A stretch of 64,000 nucleotides of DNA from Ktedonosporobacter rubrisoli (GTDB lineage: Bacteria > Chloroflexota > Ktedonobacteria > Ktedonobacterales > Ktedonobacteraceae). A model generated the notes under the pieces. That model was not told the DNA's origin and searched no databases. It was given only the letters and a program-made list of their open reading frames with translations. Each line of letters begins with the position of its first letter. Positions within the stretch are counted from its first letter, which is position 1. This document shows, one piece after another, positions 52,546-60,867 of the stretch. The position numbers were made by a program, and so were the translations under genes. The stretch spans positions 5,146,001-5,210,000 of the forward strand of contig NZ_CP035758.1 in the NCBI RefSeq assembly GCF_004208415.1. Direction: 5' to 3'.

Positions 52546-52888
52546 ATGGCTCTCTCCTTACCACAAACACACGTATGTATTCCAATCTTGCAAAAATGAG
52601 CTCTTTAAAGCAAACCGCCCATGTACAGAATACGAATCTATCATATCATACAGCACTATATCTTAGACATAAAAAGTACCGGCCAGCGGTTATCCTCTTG
52701 ACGTGCTCCTATCCACAAAGCCTCTCCCCTACCCCAGGGCATACTATCAACCGCCATTTCCCTCATAACCATGCTAGAGCAGGGAATATCAATTTTAAAT
52801 GAAATTTATTCTCACATTTACCTCAGTTTAATACTCTCTCCTTATCATTAGTTGTGTTAACGTTTACACTCTAGAAAGGGTGGCTGCT
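52546..52888. promoter_or_regulatory. Divergent region with a LacI-like operator
   Basis: 343 bp between SNF2 and the sugar transporter. TGTTAACGTTTACA at 52855-52868 is a 12-of-14 palindrome with a central CG, the form bound by LacI/GalR proteins, just ahead of the permease ribosome binding site. No such regulator is encoded in the window. Confidence 0.5.
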
Positions 52889-53911
52889 ATGCAACAACAC
52901 CCCTCCGCGAGTCGGCAAGAGGCTCATTTCTCTCAACTGGACACAGAGATATTTGAGCTTTCCCAGCCCGCGGCTCCTGCCAGGAGCAAACTTCAGGGGC
53001 AAAAGCGGATACGCGTTCAGCAAAAGCTGCGCGACTCTGGCCTGGCTTTGCTCTTTCTCGCGCCCGCATTTGCTCTGTTCATTATATTTTCCTATTATCC
53101 ATTCTTCCGTGCAATCTGGTTGAGCCTTAACATCACTAACGAGTTGGGCAATCCTGTGCGCTTTATCGGGCTCGATTACTACATACGTATCCTTAATCTA
53201 CGTGGCGATGGAGATGGCGAATATCTGCGTAGTCTGTTGACCAGTTGTCAATTTGCCTTAATCGTAGTAACCCTACAATTATTGATTGGTATAGGTCTGG
53301 CAGCTCTAGCCCAGGCAAAGCTCAAGGGAATCGGCATCTTTCGAACAATCTTTACGTTCAGCATAGCAATATCGCTAGCCAGCTCTAGCGTTATCTGGTC
53401 CTTGATCTACGATCCCACAACAAATGTCACTACCTGGCTTGCCAATCTGCTCAGGTTGCCCCAACCGGGACTTCTTAACAATGCTGCGACGGCCCTGCTC
53501 GCTATAGCTGTTATGACCGTCTGGTCAGGCTTAGGTTTTAATTTCGTTATCTCCCTTGCCGGGATGCAGGCCATTCCGGAAGAGCTCTACGAAAGTGCAG
53601 CCCTGGACGGGGCGGGTCCCTGGCAAGCCTTCAGGCATATCACGCTGCCCTTATTAACACCTATTCTCCTCTTCTTGCTGGTCATCAATACTATTCAAAG
53701 CTTTCAGGCCTTCACACAATTTAGCGTCCTGATGAACGGCGAAGGACCAGATAGCGCCACGAATGTCTTTGTCTACGCTACCTACCACGCTTTCTGGTTC
53801 GATCATCGCTATGGCTTTGCTTCAGCCATGTCGATCATCTTATTTCTTATTCTACTGCTGCTCAGCTCGCTACAATTTATCTTTCTCGGCAGGAGGGTTC
53901 ATTACCGATGA
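52889..53911 (+). CDS. Sugar ABC transporter permease, UgpA/MalF type
   Basis: About 340 residues with six membrane helices after a 45-residue polar N-terminus. The EAA loop is ELYESAALDGAGPWQAFRHITLPLL. GAAAGGG lies 8 nt before ATG 52889. It forms half of the membrane channel with the next gene, whose ATG overlaps its stop by 4 bases. Confidence 0.9.
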   Translation: MQQHPSASRQEAHFSQLDTEIFELSQPAAPARSKLQGQKRIRVQQKLRDSGLALLFLAPAFALFIIFSYYPFFRAIWLSLNITNELGNPVRFIGLDYYIRILNLRGDGDGEYLRSLLTSCQFALIVVTLQLLIGIGLAALAQAKLKGIGIFRTIFTFSIAISLASSSVIWSLIYDPTTNVTTWLANLLRLPQPGLLNNAATALLAIAVMTVWSGLGFNFVISLAGMQAIPEELYESAALDGAGPWQAFRHITLPLLTPILLFLLVINTIQSFQAFTQFSVLMNGEGPDSATNVFVYATYHAFWFDHRYGFASAMSIILFLILLLLSSLQFIFLGRRVHYR

Positions 53912-54735
53912 GCGTTTCTTTACGGCAGGTGAGGGTCTTTTCTACATATGTGGCTCTGCTTCTGGCTGCAATAGTACTGCTCTTCCCGCTATTCTTCTCG
54001 CTATCGATTGCCCTACAGGGTCCAACTATGACGCCTCATCTCATTCCTGACGTGAGAGACTTAGATGTTAGCGTCTTTGCCAGCGTGCTGATTCAACAAC
54101 CTGTGCTTGTGCGCTGGATACTTAACTCGTTTGTAGTTTCTTCGCTTGTGACTGTTGGAGTGCTCTGCACTTCCGCGCTCGCCGCCTATGCGTTCAGCTA
54201 TCTAGAGTTCTGGGGCAAACAAATCTTTTTCGTTGCCGCCCTTGGTACACTGATGATCCCCTTTGAGGCAACGCTTGTTCCCAACTATCTCCTCATTTCG
54301 CATCTGGGCTGGCATGACAGCTATCAGGGATTGATTGTACCGTTTTTAGCCAGCGCCTTTGGTATTTTCCTGCTACGCCAATATTTCTTGACGATTCCAC
54401 GCGAACTACGTGAGGCGGCCACGCTGGATGGCTGCGGGCATTTACGCTACCTATGGAGCTTCATGCTGCCCTTATCCCGCCCGGCTCTGGCGACGCTGGG
54501 GCTCTATACCTTTCTGTCTACCTGGAACCAGTTCTACTGGCCACTGCTGGTCACGGATTCTACGCAATGGCGCACAACACAGATCGGCATCACAATTTTC
54601 CATTCAAGCGAGGCGCAAATCCTTAATACGCAGATGGCCGCCACGCTTATCATACTTATCCCAACGCTCATTCCTTTGATATTTGGTCAGCGTCAACTGG
54701 TGCGAGGGCTGACGGCTGGCATACTCAAAGATTAA
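53908..54735 (+). CDS. Sugar ABC transporter permease, UgpE/MalG type
   Basis: 275 residues, six helices. EAA loop ELREAATLDGCGHLRYLWSFMLPLSRPAL. It starts at an ATGA overlap with the upstream permease and ends 21 bp before the binding-protein gene. Confidence 0.9.
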   Translation: MSVSLRQVRVFSTYVALLLAAIVLLFPLFFSLSIALQGPTMTPHLIPDVRDLDVSVFASVLIQQPVLVRWILNSFVVSSLVTVGVLCTSALAAYAFSYLEFWGKQIFFVAALGTLMIPFEATLVPNYLLISHLGWHDSYQGLIVPFLASAFGIFLLRQYFLTIPRELREAATLDGCGHLRYLWSFMLPLSRPALATLGLYTFLSTWNQFYWPLLVTDSTQWRTTQIGITIFHSSEAQILNTQMAATLIILIPTLIPLIFGQRQLVRGLTAGILKD

Positions 54736-54756
54736 ACTTTCCGGAGGCACATACAC

Positions 54757-56187
54757 ATGCGCTCTACAAAACTTATATTGTTCGCAATTATTATCGCTAT
54801 TTTGCTCGCCGGCTGCGGAGGTGGCAACGCACCAGCATCGTCGCCGACGTCTTCGGCAAACACAAGCAGCAAACCAGCCGCTACGGCCTCAGCAATTACA
54901 CCTGTGCCACAGCCGGCCGGTAGCACAAAGATCACCTTCTGGTATGGCCTCAGTGGCCATAACGGCGATGTCGTACAGGAGGTCATCAACAAATACAATC
55001 AGAGCCAGAAGAAATATTACGTTGAAGGCGTTTTTCAATCATCCTACGATGATACGCTCAACAAATTTAATGCTTCACTGGCCAGTCAGGATCTGCCTAA
55101 TATCGTTCAGATCTATGATATCGGGACACAACGGATGATCGATACCAAGCAAATCATCCCTATTCAGGATCTGGTCAATCGTGACCATCTGCAGAGCCTT
55201 GTGGATGATCTGGAGCCTGCCATCCGTAGCTACTATACTATTGGCGGCAAACTCTATTCGATGCCCTTTAATTCTTCAACTGCGGTGATGTACTTCGATA
55301 AAAACGCGTTTCGCGATGCGGGGCTTGATCCGAATAAAAAAATCTGGACCTACGATGAACTGCTACAGGCTGCTCAGAAGCTTACGAAAAAGGATGCCAG
55401 CGGGAAAGCGAGCCGCGTTGGTGTGGCTTTCTACGATTACGCCTGGCTCTTTGAGGAAGAAATGGCAGTTCACAATCAGCTCTATGCCCAGCCCGACAAT
55501 GGTCGCACACAACGCGCCACAAAATATATCTTCAATAGTAATCCCGGCGTCCAGTGGCTTGAGTTACAGAAGAAACTTTTGAGCAATGGTACCGCGCTCT
55601 ACTACGGCGTAAATGGGGCTAACACTGCTTCGGCGGCGCTGCTTACGGGAAAAGCTGCAATCACGTTTGACTCAATTGCTTCGCTACGTACCTATGTTGA
55701 TACTGCCAAGAAAAATGGCGGGAAAGTCGATGTGGGAGTCGCTTATCTGCCTCGCCAGACGAGTGCTCAGGGTCGTACGATTATTGGTGGCGCATCTTTG
55801 TGGATTACTAATAAGGGTACAAAGGAGCAGCAAGAGGGTGCCTGGGACTTCATTAAGTTCGCCACCCAAAAAGATACCCAGGTCTTCTGGTCCTCGAACA
55901 CAGGCTATGTGCCAATACGACTTTCCGCCTACGATCTACCGGAAATGAAGGAGGCACTGAGCAAATATCCGCAATTTCAGGTAGCAATTGATCAGATTCG
56001 CGCGGCACCAACCAATTATTACAATGCTGGCTGCGTTTCTGGCAATATGCTGGCCGTGCGCAATTACGTTCAGCAGGCGACAGATGATTACTTAACTGGC
56101 CACGTCAGCAGCGCACAGACAGCTTTAGATACTGCCGTCAAGAAATCTAACGACTCGCTAGACGAGTATAATGCCTCTAACCAGTAG
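54757..56187 (+). CDS. Sugar ABC transporter substrate-binding lipoprotein, UgpB-like
   Basis: 476 residues. Lipobox LAG-C (Cys20), a Ser/Thr/Ala linker, then the SBP_bac_1 fold. The segments KITFWYGLSGHNGDVVQEVINKYN, YSMPFNSSTAVMYFDKNAF, WDFIKFATQ and NTGYVPIRLSAYD match the glycerol-3-phosphate binding protein UgpB best. GGAGG precedes ATG 54757. Gene order is permease, permease, binding protein. No ATPase is encoded here, so a shared MsmX/UgpC-type ATPase elsewhere probably drives it. Confidence 0.85.
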   Translation: MRSTKLILFAIIIAILLAGCGGGNAPASSPTSSANTSSKPAATASAITPVPQPAGSTKITFWYGLSGHNGDVVQEVINKYNQSQKKYYVEGVFQSSYDDTLNKFNASLASQDLPNIVQIYDIGTQRMIDTKQIIPIQDLVNRDHLQSLVDDLEPAIRSYYTIGGKLYSMPFNSSTAVMYFDKNAFRDAGLDPNKKIWTYDELLQAAQKLTKKDASGKASRVGVAFYDYAWLFEEEMAVHNQLYAQPDNGRTQRATKYIFNSNPGVQWLELQKKLLSNGTALYYGVNGANTASAALLTGKAAITFDSIASLRTYVDTAKKNGGKVDVGVAYLPRQTSAQGRTIIGGASLWITNKGTKEQQEGAWDFIKFATQKDTQVFWSSNTGYVPIRLSAYDLPEMKEALSKYPQFQVAIDQIRAAPTNYYNAGCVSGNMLAVRNYVQQATDDYLTGHVSSAQTALDTAVKKSNDSLDEYNASNQ

Positions 56188-56221
56188 TACGAAATAAGAA
56201 ACTAGTCGTACCTACCCGCCC

Positions 56222-56275
56222 GAGGATGCTCGCAGGCTATCGACGCCTGTCTGAGCATCCTCTTAATATTTCTTT
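56222..56275 (+). terminator. Terminator of the sugar transporter operon
   Basis: GAGGATGCTC (56222-56231) pairs perfectly with GAGCATCCTC (56253-56262), with an inner GCAGGC/GCCTGT stem, followed by TTAATATTTCTTT. Confidence 0.85.
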
Positions 56276-56440
56276 GTAGCGCCTTCCTGGCAATCCTATA
56301 TGACCACTCTTCAAGACTTTTATCAGTAAGCTGCTTGCCCATGAAAGTCTCTCTCGCTCCAAACTAATAGAGGGGATCATACAGTCAACAGCTCGCAAGA
56401 GAATTCTGCCGTGGGACCAGAAAATTTCTGCTGCAGAGGC

Positions 56441-56469
56441 TTGACAGAACGTGGCCATTCTGTTATTAT
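56441..56469 (+). promoter_or_regulatory. Promoter of tRNA-Asp copy 2
   Basis: TTGACA (56441-56446), 17-bp spacer, TATTAT (56464-56469). Boxes and the CTGTTATTATC context are the same as for copy 1, though most of the spacer differs. Confidence 0.85.
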
Positions 56470-56509
56470 CCTACTTGCAAGAGGTACACTAAATGTGTGC
56501 TGAAAGCAA

Positions 56510-56583
56510 GGAGCCGTGGTGTAGTGGCCTAACATGTCTGCCTGTCACGCAGAAGATCGCGGGTTCGAATCCCGTCGGTTCCG
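56510..56583 (+). tRNA. tRNA-Asp (GTC), copy 2
   Basis: Identical over all 74 bases to the copy at 40625-40698, same strand. A recombinase-like fragment starts about 110 bp downstream. Confidence 0.95.
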
Positions 56584-56689
56584 CTCACACCAGCGGGTTG
56601 TGATAAGTAGCCCCTGGTTTCGTCAAACTCCATAACCCCGTTCAGCATTCGTAGAACAGGAAGGAATGCAGGATGGGGTTTTATTGCGG

Positions 56690-56911
56690 CTATAATCTTG
56701 TTTTCCAGGTCATACGTTCCACGCTTTCAGGCGTGACTCTCGCTTTGAGAGCCTCTGCTACTATGTTACGCCTGATGATTTCACGCCAATTCTCCGACAA
56801 TTGTAAACGTTTGAGCAATTCACCAAACTGCTCGTCAACGAGATCGATACGAACCATTAAGTTGCCGCCTGCAGGGCATACGGCGCGGTTGCTCTCTTCT
56901 GCACCAACCAC
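56690..56911 (-). pseudogene. Fragment resembling the C-terminus of a large serine recombinase
   Basis: The minus strand encodes about 70 residues, including DLVDEQFGELLKRLQLSENW and REIIRRNIVAEALKARV, ending at 56690. The 'V-x-E-Q-F-x-x-LL-x-x-L-x-L-x-x-x-W' pattern and a preceding Cys fit the region after the zinc ribbon in large serine recombinases. The rest of the gene is missing. It lies next to a tRNA gene, a usual integration site. The match is from pattern memory. Confidence 0.4.
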
Positions 56912-56956
56912 ACCACATTTCCACTATGTTAGAATAGCTTCACAGGAGGTACAGGA

Positions 56957-57205
56957 ATGGAAAACATTACTGGAAACGTCACAGTCCATATCGTTGCCTT
57001 CCAAAAAGGTGATCCACGCTATCAATTTGCAAGTGGAAAGGGAGATAAGGGCCTATCAATTGCCCAATTGCGGAAAAGATTTGGGGGAGATGAAGGGGAG
57101 ATACCTGATCCGTACTCTGGACAGATGCATCCTATCTCTCTGAAACCATGGGCAGATAAGGACCCAGAGAAAACCTTCCTACACATTTCCTTCCGCATTC
57201 TGTGA
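56957..57205 (+). CDS. Small hypothetical protein, 82 residues
   Basis: AGGAGGT lies 7-8 nt before ATG 56957, one of the better ribosome binding sites in the window. The protein MENITGNVTVHIVAFQKGDP has a strand-rich start, then a Gly/Lys/Asp-rich middle and a short hydrophobic end. The family is not recognised. Its stop lies 3 bp from the end of the convergent P450 gene. Confidence 0.5.
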   Translation: MENITGNVTVHIVAFQKGDPRYQFASGKGDKGLSIAQLRKRFGGDEGEIPDPYSGQMHPISLKPWADKDPEKTFLHISFRIL

Positions 57206-57208
57206 CTG

Positions 57209-58486
57209 CTAGGTTCCGGTAAAGTGAAGAGATTGGCGTATGCCAGTGATATCGATGAGCAAGTGGCGCGGGCCACGCAGAAGCGCATTCTGCCGATAAG
57301 GAGGCGGATCAATAACCAGGCGTGGCTCGATTACGCGACGCACCAGCGCATTCAAGGCAATCTGCACCTCCAGGCGCGCAAGGGGCGCTCCAAAGCAGTA
57401 GTGAATGCCATCGCCAAAGCCAAAGTGCTCATTATCCTGGCGATCAGGAATAAAGCGCTCAGGATCTGGGAAACGCTCCGGATCGCGATTGGCAGCAGCC
57501 AGCATCAAAATAACAGGCGAGCCCTGAGGAATCGTTACGCCATCAAGCGTGATATCCGCAATGGCCGTACGCTGCCCGTTAAACTGTACCGGCGGCTCAA
57601 AGCGTAAGACTTCCTCGACGAAAGGAATTACAAGCTCCGGATCGCTGCGCAGGCGTTCAAGCACATCGGGATGGCGCAATAGCGTCAGGGTGCTATTGGC
57701 AATCAGGTTGACCGTCGTCTCGTGGCCCGCAATTAAGAGTAGCACAGAAGTTACTACGAGATCAGCCGGCGCTAATGGTCCTTCCGGGCTATAATCGGTG
57801 ATCAAGCGGGACAGCATGTCGCTCCCCGGATGCTCACGGTGCTCGGCGATCAGCTCACCCATATACTGACTGATCTCTAAAGCCGCCTGCTCAGCGCCCA
57901 TCTCTTGCTGGTCGCCGGTTGCCTGTGGCAAGGGATCGAGAGAAGCCACAAGCGCATCAGCCCAGACATGGAAACGCGCTTCGTCCTCGCGCGGCACTCC
58001 CAGCAATCTGCAGATCACCGATACTGGGAAAGGATAGGCAAAATCATCGACGATATCAATACGCGACCGGCCTTGAAACCTATCGATCAGCTCGTGCACT
58101 AACTGAGCAAGCTCACCTCGCATGCTATCAATCATATCCGGACTGTGCGGTGGGCCGAATTGTCTTGTCACCAGACGACGGATATGGTCATGTTCGGGTG
58201 GATCAAGCCTCAGAAAAGGCACAGGCCTCCCTCTAGAGGACATTTCTCGCGCTCTTTGCCCCCGCAGATCGGAGGGAGGCCGCTTGCGAATATCGACACT
58301 GATACGCGGATCATGCTGCAGTTGCTTGATCAGACGATAACTACTCACAATATAGCTTCCATCATCTTGCCTGATAATAGGCGTTTTGCGCATCTCGGCA
58401 TAAAGAGGATAGGGATCAGCCCGGTTTGCATAGTCGTTTACCTGCTCGAATAACCTTTTTGGCTCTGTCATGATAGTACCAGGCAT
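57209..58486 (-). CDS. Cytochrome P450, bacterial class I
   Basis: 425 residues. I-helix AGHETT, K-helix EEVLR (ExxR), and the heme loop FGFGDGIHYCFGAPLAR with the axial Cys. The N-terminus has no membrane anchor. RLDPPEHDHIRRLVTRQF is the usual C-helix region. AGGAG lies before ATG 58486. It is the last gene of an operon with ferredoxin and ferredoxin reductase, which supply its electrons. The substrate is unknown. Confidence 0.95.
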   Translation of the reverse strand: MPGTIMTEPKRLFEQVNDYANRADPYPLYAEMRKTPIIRQDDGSYIVSSYRLIKQLQHDPRISVDIRKRPPSDLRGQRAREMSSRGRPVPFLRLDPPEHDHIRRLVTRQFGPPHSPDMIDSMRGELAQLVHELIDRFQGRSRIDIVDDFAYPFPVSVICRLLGVPREDEARFHVWADALVASLDPLPQATGDQQEMGAEQAALEISQYMGELIAEHREHPGSDMLSRLITDYSPEGPLAPADLVVTSVLLLIAGHETTVNLIANSTLTLLRHPDVLERLRSDPELVIPFVEEVLRFEPPVQFNGQRTAIADITLDGVTIPQGSPVILMLAAANRDPERFPDPERFIPDRQDNEHFGFGDGIHYCFGAPLARLEVQIALNALVRRVIEPRLVIDPPPYRQNALLRGPRHLLIDITGIRQSLHFTGT

Positions 58487-58522
58487 ATGAGTTCTCCTGC
58501 TAGCTTTCGGTTGCCAGCCATT

Positions 58523-59950
58523 TTATTTATTTGCCATAGCGACATTCAAGGTCGTAGGGGAGGTTTCCAGATACGTCGCACGCAGTTCGTTAGGAGCATG
58601 ACCCGTCAGAGCAATAACCGGTGTGGGCGTTGGAATTGTAGACGTAGGGAAGCGGGCAGGTACAGGCTGTAGCGAAACCGGTGTATCAAAGGCGGGCGGC
58701 GCAGGCGGAAAAGCAGTTCCAGAGGCAATCTGCTGCTCATAATATGGCAACCATTTTCCTTGATCAAAGCTGACTGCTGCCACAGTACGCCCTTGATAGC
58801 CGTAGGCGGCCACAAAGCGATGTCGCTCGACCGCTCCTTGCATGATTACGACCTCATCGGCAAAAGGTGGCAGGCCAACTGACTTGATGTTTACCCCAAA
58901 TTGAGCTGACCAGAAAGCCGGCACAGAGAGATGTGGACGACGTTCGGTCCCAGAGCTGAGCATATTGTGAGCCGCAACTTCGGCCTGTGCAACAGCATTT
59001 CCCCAATGTTCGAGCGCAATTAGTTGATATCCATAGAGCGGATGAGGGAAACGCGCAACATCGCCCGCCACAAAGATGTTATCGGTCACAATACCATTAA
59101 TGTCAAAAGCACGACAGCCGGCATCACAAGTTACGCCAAGTTGACCAGCAGCCAGTCCTGAACCGCGCAGCCACTCGGTATTCCGCACCGCTCCCAGCGC
59201 AGCTACCACCACATCAACATCCAGGGTTCGCCCATATGAGAGATGTGCACGCCTCACTCGTCTTTGCGCATCCCCTTCCAGCGCTGTGACTGTAGTTGCA
59301 CAAAGCAAGTCTACTCCGTGTTGACGCTGCAAACTGGCAGCAACCGCCCCAATCTCCCCACCCAACGCGCCCATCAGAGGAGCTTCGCTACGTTCAGTAA
59401 CTGTGACCGCCAGGCCAAGCTCTCTACATACAGAAGCAATCTCAGAGCCGGTAAAGCCTACGCCAATGACCAGCACGCGGCGCGGTCCGTTCCCCAGACG
59501 CTGTTGTAAGCGTTGCGCATCCTGGCAGGTGCGCAAGACAAATACTCCATCCAGCGCTGCTTCCGCTTCATCAGGCCAGGGACGAGCACGCACACCGGTC
59601 GCAATCAACAGACGCTCAAAATCAACCGATTGGCCATCGGCTAGATATACCCGCCTGGTTTTCAAGTCTAGCCGGCTAGCGGCAACCCCCAATCGCCACT
59701 CAACATCACCCAGATTCTGTAGGCACGGCAAGGTGGTATGCTCCGCTGATACCCAGCCAGTTAGCACTTGCTTGGACAAAGGGGGTCGATCGTAGGGTGC
59801 ATAAGGTTCATCACCAATCATTGTCAATTGTCCAACAAAACCCTCAGCGCGTAGCGTCTCAGCAGCATGCAATCCCGCCAGCGAAGCGCCTACAATCACA
59901 ATATGTCCATGCTTTCTAGCATCTTGCGCAAGGCCGCCTTTATTGGCCAT
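58523..59950 (-). CDS. FAD-dependent ferredoxin reductase
   Basis: 475 residues. FAD motif HIVIVGASLAGLHAAETLR, PYDRPPLSKQVL, LLIATGVRARPWP, the NAD-binding motif VLVIGVGFTGSEIASVCRELG and IFVAGDVARFPHPLYG match the BphA4/putidaredoxin-reductase family. The C-terminal tail of about 60 residues is Pro/Thr-rich. GGAGGT lies 5 nt before ATG 59950. The start overlaps the ferredoxin stop by 11 bases; the P450 follows 36 bp after its stop. It passes electrons from NAD(P)H to the ferredoxin. Confidence 0.9.
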   Translation of the reverse strand: MANKGGLAQDARKHGHIVIVGASLAGLHAAETLRAEGFVGQLTMIGDEPYAPYDRPPLSKQVLTGWVSAEHTTLPCLQNLGDVEWRLGVAASRLDLKTRRVYLADGQSVDFERLLIATGVRARPWPDEAEAALDGVFVLRTCQDAQRLQQRLGNGPRRVLVIGVGFTGSEIASVCRELGLAVTVTERSEAPLMGALGGEIGAVAASLQRQHGVDLLCATTVTALEGDAQRRVRRAHLSYGRTLDVDVVVAALGAVRNTEWLRGSGLAAGQLGVTCDAGCRAFDINGIVTDNIFVAGDVARFPHPLYGYQLIALEHWGNAVAQAEVAAHNMLSSGTERRPHLSVPAFWSAQFGVNIKSVGLPPFADEVVIMQGAVERHRFVAAYGYQGRTVAAVSFDQGKWLPYYEQQIASGTAFPPAPPAFDTPVSLQPVPARFPTSTIPTPTPVIALTGHAPNELRATYLETSPTTLNVAMANK

Positions 59951-60191
59951 GATATACCTCCGTTACTGGCCAGCCCTCTTCCTGCCCACGCATTCGACTC
60001 TTGCTCCGTTCAACATAGATAGCGTGTACAGGACAGGCAGCAGCAGCCCGCAGGATCTTCTCGTTTAACTTGTCATCTGGCTGACTATCGTACATAAGTA
60101 TTTCATCGCCCACCAGCTTAAAGGCCTCTGGTGCTAAAAAGCAACATTGGGCATAGGCCTGACAGCGATTGAGATCAACAACAATTCGCAT
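59940..60191 (-). CDS. P450-type ferredoxin, likely [3Fe-4S]
   Basis: 83 residues. The cysteine pattern is RCQAYAQC ... AAACPVHAI, that is C-x5-C ... C-P, as in single-cluster [3Fe-4S] ferredoxins that serve actinobacterial P450s; the second CxxC Cys of 4Fe types is replaced. GGAGG lies just before ATG 60191. It is the first gene of the P450 operon. Confidence 0.9.
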   Translation of the reverse strand: MRIVVDLNRCQAYAQCCFLAPEAFKLVGDEILMYDSQPDDKLNEKILRAAAACPVHAIYVERSKSRMRGQEEGWPVTEVYHGQ

Positions 60192-60538
60192 ACCTATCCT
60201 CCTTCTCCTCTGGATCAGCTCCGGCAGAACCAACGATCAGATATGCAAACCCCAAGCCTTTATGGCCATCTTCCCTTATCAGACGGCCTCTGTACATCGG
60301 TGTATCTGGAAAAAGCTCGTAAGTATCAGTAAGGAACATGTAGCGCTACGCATACATCACGAACGCTGCCCACAAGATGTAACTGTGCAATCTTTCATCC
60401 CGGCCAGGCAGGCCACTACAACCAGGTATGCAGTAATTGCTAAATTATGGAAACGTCGTAGGAAAGCTCAAGCGGGGATTAGCTCAATCTAGAAGATGCT
60501 GCGACAAAAAGATGGTAAGTTACTTCATATTTTCCTTG
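60192..60538. other. Intergenic region ahead of the P450 operon
   Basis: About 350 bp. It must hold the operon promoter, but no clear boxes or operators stand out. Confidence 0.4.
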
Positions 60539-60838
60539 CTAATGCAAATGGCAGAAGCAGCTATGGTCAGAGCAACAGTCGGAGTGCTTCCAGACACAGC
60601 CCTGCAGCAGGTGAGGAATTACCAAGTGGAAATGCCATGTAAAGAGATCCAGCTCATACTTATTCAGTGTCAAAAACTTACCAGGAACAGGCAGATTGGC
60701 CGGAGGAGTTTCATCCCCATCATCATCATCATCTGCAAGGGCATACTCCTTGTCATCCTCAAATTGCTCTAGATCCCATCTCCCACCTATCTGCTGATAT
60801 CCATTCAGCCAGCCAGAAGAAGCGAGCCAGATCTTCAT
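60539..60838 (-). CDS. Possible small acidic protein downstream of the STAND gene
   Basis: About 99 residues from ATG 60838, with AAAGGA 8 nt upstream and 29 bp after the STAND-TPR stop. It contains MKIWLASSGWLNGYQQIGGRW and an acidic run with five Asp in a row. The last 20 residues are rich in Cys and His. It could be a cotranscribed partner, but composition is unusual and an overlapping plus-strand frame exists. Confidence 0.35.
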   Translation of the reverse strand: MKIWLASSGWLNGYQQIGGRWDLEQFEDDKEYALADDDDDGDETPPANLPVPGKFLTLNKYELDLFTWHFHLVIPHLLQGCVWKHSDCCSDHSCFCHLH

Positions 60839-60867
60839 TCCACACATCCTTTGTGCGAATTGCAAGC

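Noticed and set aside
56673..57143. 156-residue plus-strand frame
   Set aside because: It overlaps the recombinase-like fragment and the better-supported gene at 56957.
60437..60772. 111-residue plus-strand frame
   Set aside because: No ribosome binding site; it opposes the possible small acidic gene and has an unlikely start.
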